A stretch of 64,000 bases of DNA, taken from positions 1-64,000 of the forward strand of contig NZ_MSCV01000024.1 in the NCBI RefSeq assembly GCF_002005105.1, read 5' to 3'. This document shows positions 60,421 through 64,000 of this stretch, piece by piece (position 1 is the stretch's first letter; every line of letters begins with the position of its first letter). This DNA is from Methylocaldum sp. 14B (GTDB lineage: Bacteria > Pseudomonadota > Gammaproteobacteria > Methylococcales > Methylococcaceae). A model generated the notes under the pieces. That model saw only the letters and a program-made list of their open reading frames with translations, made no database searches and was not told the origin of the DNA. The position numbers were made by a program, and so were the translations under genes.

Positions 60421-61590
60421 TTACCCTCTCACCGTTTTGACCGCTTTGGCCGCTGCGTCGTCCAGATTTTCGGCGGTAATGAAGGAGAGGCCGGATTCCG
60501 CCAGGATCTTGCGGCCTTCTTCCACATTGGTGCCGGCCAGGCGCACGATCAGCGGAACCTTGATCTGGAGGCTGTTGCAGGCTTGGATCAAACCTTTGGC
60601 GATCCAGTCGCAGCGGTTGATGCCGGCGAAAATGTTCACCAGGATACACTTGACGTTAGGATCTTCCAGCACGATACGGCAAGCGTTGGTGACTTTTTCG
60701 GGAGAGGCGCCGCCGCCGACATCGAGGAAATTGGCCGGACGTCCGCCGTGCAGGGTGATGGCGTCCAAAGAAGCCATGGCGAGACCGGCACCATTAACGA
60801 TGCAGCCGATGTTGCCGTCGAGCGCGATGTAGTTGAGGCCGTGACCGGAGGCTTCGACCTCTTTCGGGTCTTCCTCGGCCAGGTCGCGCATTTCCGTGAC
60901 GGCTTTCTGGCGATAGAGGGCGTTGTCGTCGAAGCTGAACTTGGCGTCGAGCACCATCAGTTTGTCGTCACCGTTCCCGACGATGGCTAGGGGATTGATT
61001 TCGGCCTGCAGGGCGTCCTTGTCGCGCATGCAGCGGTAGATGGATTTCATCAGCTTGACGGCTTGCGGCATCAGCTTGCCCTTGAGGCCGATGGCGGTGG
61101 CGACTTTACGGCACTGAAAGTCCAGAAGGCCGATTGCGGGGTCGATGACTTCCTTGACGATCTTTTCGGGGGTCGCTTTGGCGACCTCTTCGATTTCCAT
61201 GCCGCCTTCGCTGGATGCGATGATGGTGATGCGCTGAGAGCCGCGGTCGATCACGAAGCCTAGGTAGAATTCCTTTTTGATGTCGCTGGCTTGCTCGATC
61301 CAGACACGCTGGACGATGGAGCCTTCGGGGCCGGTCTGATGGGTGACCAGGTGGGTGCCGATCATGGCATCGGCGGTTTTTTGCACCTCGGCGATGGAGT
61401 CGACGACCTTCACCCCGCCCGCCTTGCCGCGGCCGCCGGCATGAATCTGTGCTTTGACGACCCACTTATTGCCGCCGATTTCCTCGGCCACCTGAGCCGC
61501 CTGCTGGTCGGAGTAGGCGACGCCGCCAACCGGAACCGGCACACCGTATGATTTCAGCAGTTCCTTCGCTTGATATTCATGGATGTTCAC
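60421..61590 (-). CDS. mtkA: Malate-CoA ligase (malate thiokinase) beta-type subunit
   Basis: About 389 residues, a homologue of succinyl-CoA synthetase beta. The ATP-grasp domain is N-terminal (NIHEYQAKELLKSYGVPVP, WVVKAQIHAGGRGKAGGVK near residue 45) and the CoA-ligase domain C-terminal (NFLDVGGGASPEKVT near residue 265, LVNIFAGINRCDWIAKGL). The GTG at 61590 has AGAGGAAAG upstream and gives the family start; an ATG seven codons earlier overlaps that ribosome-binding site. With MtkB it activates malate for cleavage by Mcl. Confidence 0.92.
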   Translation of the reverse strand: MNIHEYQAKELLKSYGVPVPVGGVAYSDQQAAQVAEEIGGNKWVVKAQIHAGGRGKAGGVKVVDSIAEVQKTADAMIGTHLVTHQTGPEGSIVQRVWIEQASDIKKEFYLGFVIDRGSQRITIIASSEGGMEIEEVAKATPEKIVKEVIDPAIGLLDFQCRKVATAIGLKGKLMPQAVKLMKSIYRCMRDKDALQAEINPLAIVGNGDDKLMVLDAKFSFDDNALYRQKAVTEMRDLAEEDPKEVEASGHGLNYIALDGNIGCIVNGAGLAMASLDAITLHGGRPANFLDVGGGASPEKVTNACRIVLEDPNVKCILVNIFAGINRCDWIAKGLIQACNSLQIKVPLIVRLAGTNVEEGRKILAESGLSFITAENLDDAAAKAVKTVRG

Positions 61591-61637
61591 TGATTGCTTT
61601 CCTCTCTTCAATGTAGGTCAGGCTGGGCCGGCAGACC

Positions 61638-61666
61638 GTAACCCGACGATAGGAATGTCGGGTTAC
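61638..61666. other. Hairpin between mcl and mtkA
   Basis: GTAACCCGAC (61638-61647) and GTCGGGTTAC (61657-61666) are perfect 10-bp arms around nine bases, and GTAACCCGAC recurs at 61673-61682. The whole segment from about 61613 to 61700 is bounded by GTAGGTC and CCCCTAC and looks like another small mobile or REP-type repeat inserted in the operon. It could stop or process part of the mcl transcript. Confidence 0.65.
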
Positions 61667-61695
61667 GATTCGGTAACCCGACCGACGGAAATCCC

Positions 61696-62661
61696 CTACG
61701 ACTGGCGGGCCTCTATTTGTTCGATCTGTCTGACCACATTTTCGGCCATGCGGATCGAAGCAGCATCGATCAGGCGGCCGTCCAGGGACACGGCGCCCTT
61801 GCCTTCCTTCGCCGCCTTTTCCATTTCGACCAAGATGCGGCGGGCGCGATTCACTTCCTTTTCGGTAGGGGTAAAGACTTCGTTCGCCAGGGCGATCTGG
61901 GACGGGTGAATGGCCCACTTGCCTTCGCAACCGAGAGCGGCGGCACGGCGCGCGGCGACCTTGTAGCCTTCAGGGTCGCCGAAATCGCCGAACGGACCGT
62001 CGATGGGCCGCAGCCCGTAGGCGCGGCAGGCAGCGACCATGCGGGAAATGCCGAAATGCCACTGATCGCCCCAATGGAAATAACGCTGGCCGTTTTCGTC
62101 GGGATCGGTGAGCATGCCATACTCGGGATTGGCTCCGCCGATCTGCGTGGTGCGGGCGCGAACTGAGGCGGCGTAGTCGGCCACGCCGAACACCATGGCT
62201 TCCATGCGCTCGGGGCAGCTTTTCGCAATCTCTTCCACGTTCGCCATGCCCATTGCGGTTTCGATCAATACGTGGATGTTGATGGGCTTGAAGCCTTTAT
62301 AAGCCTCGATTTGGGACAGCATGGTGGCGACGAAATACACGTCGGCGGCGCTGCCCACTTTGGGGATCAGAATGGTGTCGAGCTTGTCGCCGCAGGCTTC
62401 GGCCACTTCTACGAGATCGCGGTAGGCGTAATGGGTGTCGAGTCCGTTGATTCGGATGGAAACGGCGCATTTCGACCAGTCATAGGTATTCAAGGCCTCG
62501 ATGATGTTGGCCCGAGCCTGCTCTTTATCGTCCGGAGCGACGGCATCTTCCAGGTCGAGAAAGACTACGTCGGCGCCGGATTCGGGCGCTTTTTCCAACA
62601 TACGCTTGTTGCTGCCCGGAACAGCCAACTCGCTACGGTGTAATCGATTTTTTACGGCCAT
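61696..62661 (-). CDS. mcl: Malyl-CoA lyase (HpcH/HpaI/CitE family)
   Basis: A 321-residue TIM-barrel lyase that splits malyl-CoA into acetyl-CoA and glyoxylate. Seen: RSELAVPGSNKRMLEKAP, the metal region DVVFLDLEDAVAPDDK near residue 32, INIHVLIETAMGMANVEEI with the metal-binding Glu near residue 135, and KWAIHPSQIALANEVF near residue 265. The size and the C-terminal lid match the malyl-CoA lyase branch. It is the first gene of the serine-cycle trio; its upstream region also faces the outer-membrane protein gene. Confidence 0.94.
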   Translation of the reverse strand: MAVKNRLHRSELAVPGSNKRMLEKAPESGADVVFLDLEDAVAPDDKEQARANIIEALNTYDWSKCAVSIRINGLDTHYAYRDLVEVAEACGDKLDTILIPKVGSAADVYFVATMLSQIEAYKGFKPINIHVLIETAMGMANVEEIAKSCPERMEAMVFGVADYAASVRARTTQIGGANPEYGMLTDPDENGQRYFHWGDQWHFGISRMVAACRAYGLRPIDGPFGDFGDPEGYKVAARRAAALGCEGKWAIHPSQIALANEVFTPTEKEVNRARRILVEMEKAAKEGKGAVSLDGRLIDAASIRMAENVVRQIEQIEARQS

Positions 62662-63090
62662 GTCGTGTCTCTGTATTTATTTTGGACCAGTGAATGTTGC
62701 ATCCGGGCGAATATCCGTCATATCCCGATTAAAACAGGCAATGTCTTAAATTCTTATGGATTGATTCGCCGCGGGCAAGGAGCAAGGGAGGGCCAGGCAT
62801 TCGCTTGGTATTCAGGCGGTCGTCCTCGTGCTCAGCGATATCACGCGGCGATAGCCTGAGCCGTGGCCCCACAAACTGTCTGTTGCAGCCTAACTCGCCA
62901 TTATAACCGCAAGGCTGTATGTTTCGGCTAGCCCAAGAAAAGCAACGGTCCAAATAGCCACAATTAGCAAAAATAATGAAATAGACTAATTGTTGTATGG
63001 AGATTTTTTTGTTAGGATCGTGCCGACATGCAACTTTTTGTTGCTGGCATGCAACGGATTTAGGTTCAACTCGCACGAGGGGGAATAAGA
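62662..63090. other. 429-bp divergent regulatory region between mcl and the outer-membrane protein gene
   Basis: No supported gene. It must hold the promoters of both neighbours. The right part (62940-63020) is AT-rich and includes a recognisable promoter. The 5' untranslated region of the outer-membrane protein mRNA carries GCAAC / GTTGC arms around five T (within 63029-63055), a possible stabilising hairpin. Nothing else stood out in 62662-62940. Confidence 0.6.
62990..63018 (+). promoter_or_regulatory. Promoter of the outer-membrane protein gene
   Basis: TTGTTG (62990-62995), a 17-bp spacer and TAGGAT (63013-63018), a reasonable sigma-70 promoter. The predicted leader is about 65 bases long with a hairpin and a GAGGGGGAA ribosome-binding site before the ATG. 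Confidence 0.65.
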
Positions 63091-63960
63091 ATGATCAAGA
63101 AATCGACTGGTATGGCAGCAATGGTTACTGCCGCTGTCGCGGTGGCCGGCTTGGCGCCGCAGCAGGCTATGGCGGAGAGCCACTACAAAGGTACGTCTGC
63201 GCAGGCCGATATCGAAAGACGTTTGCAGATGATGGAAGACGAGATGCGCGCGTTGCGTTCGGAATTGGCGAAGGCGCGTTCCGATGCCAAGGCCAATGCG
63301 GAACGGATGGACGCGCAGCAGCAGAAGGTCGAACAGCAACTTGCCGAAGCCGAGGAGCATGAGAAAGAGCATCATGATCTGCTCTTCTTCCGCGGCGGTT
63401 ATGCCAAAATGGAGCATGGTCGTGGCTACAAAGGCCTAGAAACGCTGGTTTGGAACGCAGACGAGAACGACAACGACGGCTGGTATGTCGGCGCCGGTTT
63501 CGACCATCAGTTGACCGACGATTTCTGGGGTCTGACCGATATCGCCTCGCTCGACGGCGAAGTGATGTTCGAATACAAGAACTTCGGCACTGGAGAAAAT
63601 TTCCTGGTTGACGCCTTTACCGGGGGGGAGGTAATCGAGAACAAGATTACCCAGTTCACGCTTACCGCTGCTCCGAAAATCAAGTTCAACAATATGGGCA
63701 ACTTCCGGCCGTGGATCATTCCGTTCGGTCTGGGCATCCACGTCATCAGCCCGCCGTCCAGCGGCGTTACCGTGCTCAATCCCGGCCTGATGCTGGGCGC
63801 CGGTGCCGAATACAAGATCTGGGGCGACCTGTGGGCGGGTCTTGATTTCCGTTATCACTTCACTGGCGATGACCTCGACATTAAGAGCAGGAATGGCGTA
63901 CTCAAGGGCGTAGACACCGACGGCCTTACCGCCGGCGCTTATCTCGGTTTCGGCTTCTAA
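63091..63960 (+). CDS. Outer-membrane beta-barrel protein with periplasmic coiled coil
   Basis: A 289-residue protein. A Sec signal peptide (residues 1-28, ending AMA before ESHYKG) is followed by a heptad-like helix (about 38-92, Glu/Ala/Arg/Gln-rich) and an outer-membrane barrel (about 97-289). The barrel has alternating hydrophobic strands (GWYVGAGFDHQL, LWAGLDFRYHF) and ends in GAYLGFGF, the terminal Phe being the BAM recognition signal. The strong ribosome-binding site and own promoter suggest high expression. I do not recognise the exact family; porin-like proteins with an N-terminal coiled coil are known in methanotrophs. Function unproven. Confidence 0.85.
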   Translation: MIKKSTGMAAMVTAAVAVAGLAPQQAMAESHYKGTSAQADIERRLQMMEDEMRALRSELAKARSDAKANAERMDAQQQKVEQQLAEAEEHEKEHHDLLFFRGGYAKMEHGRGYKGLETLVWNADENDNDGWYVGAGFDHQLTDDFWGLTDIASLDGEVMFEYKNFGTGENFLVDAFTGGEVIENKITQFTLTAAPKIKFNNMGNFRPWIIPFGLGIHVISPPSSGVTVLNPGLMLGAGAEYKIWGDLWAGLDFRYHFTGDDLDIKSRNGVLKGVDTDGLTAGAYLGFGF

Positions 63961-64000
63961 GAGCCTTTCAAGCCGAAAAGAAAAGGGGGATGAGAATCCC

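Noticed and set aside
59524..61590. Succinyl-CoA synthetase sucC-sucD of the TCA cycle
   Set aside because: The subunits are homologous, but the adjacent malyl-CoA lyase and the absence of sucA/sucB favour malate thiokinase. The alternative is noted in the entries.

Overview
The window reads as chromosome from a gammaproteobacterium, most probably a type I / type X methanotroph of the Methylococcaceae (Methylococcus/Methylocaldum-like). The gammaproteobacterial call rests on gene order: tRNA-Val, thrS-infC-rpmI-rplT-pheS-pheT-ihfA, and mtaD-ubiG-mupP/gph-yciK. The methanotroph call rests on the serine-cycle trio mcl-mtkA-mtkB at the right end. No methane or methanol oxidation gene lies in the window, so the lifestyle is inferred. 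The DNA is GC-rich, and long antisense shadow ORFs are therefore common.

Layout. 1-9.9 kb: a complete type I-C CRISPR-Cas locus. All seven cas genes lie on the minus strand in the order cas3-cas5c-cas8c-cas7-cas4-cas1-cas2. They are followed by an array of at least 25 identical 37-bp repeats that runs off the left edge. 9.9-12.0 kb: a VapBC-type toxin-antitoxin pair with its own palindrome, a possible 63-codon gene with an FtsZ-tail-like C-terminus, and a WYL-domain regulator. 12.1-14.2 kb: groES-groEL behind a perfect CIRCE operator, ending in a UUCG-loop terminator. 14.5-17.2 kb: a fatty-acid desaturase and two tandem Slp-type lipoproteins. 17.3-24.4 kb: the translation operon, with a rare AUC start on infC. 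24.4-30.4 kb: argC, prmB, a GDSL lipoprotein esterase, aroC, an MFS permease and a DUF2058 protein.

30.4-39.6 kb: a REP-like palindrome cluster, sufT, the yciK-mupP/gph-ubiG-mtaD operon, an aminotransferase, a CBS-GGDEF-EAL protein and a chemoreceptor. 39.8-45.8 kb: cstA and the assimilatory sulfite reductase genes cysJ and cysI. 45.9-51.8 kb: a kinase / receiver / receiver-kinase cassette lying between two copies of one MITE-like repeat, then an HDOD-pseudoreceiver-GGDEF protein. 52-59.4 kb: ispH, cobalamin adenosyltransferase, rraA, trhP, cysM, rlmD, an L,D-transpeptidase, dtd and a rhodanese. 59.5-64 kb: mtkB, mtkA, mcl and an outer-membrane protein.

How the genes work together. Cas proteins and the array form a defence unit. 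MtaD would clear the S-adenosylhomocysteine or methylthioadenosine made by methyltransferases such as UbiG. CysJ, CysI and CysM cover sulfite reduction and cysteine synthesis. Mcl with MtkAB turns malate into acetyl-CoA and glyoxylate. The right half is rich in signalling genes (three kinase/receiver genes, two cyclic-di-GMP proteins, one chemoreceptor) and in small intergenic repeats. The least explained segment is 10.65-11.03 kb, which holds a small ORF and stacked dyads downstream of the WYL regulator.
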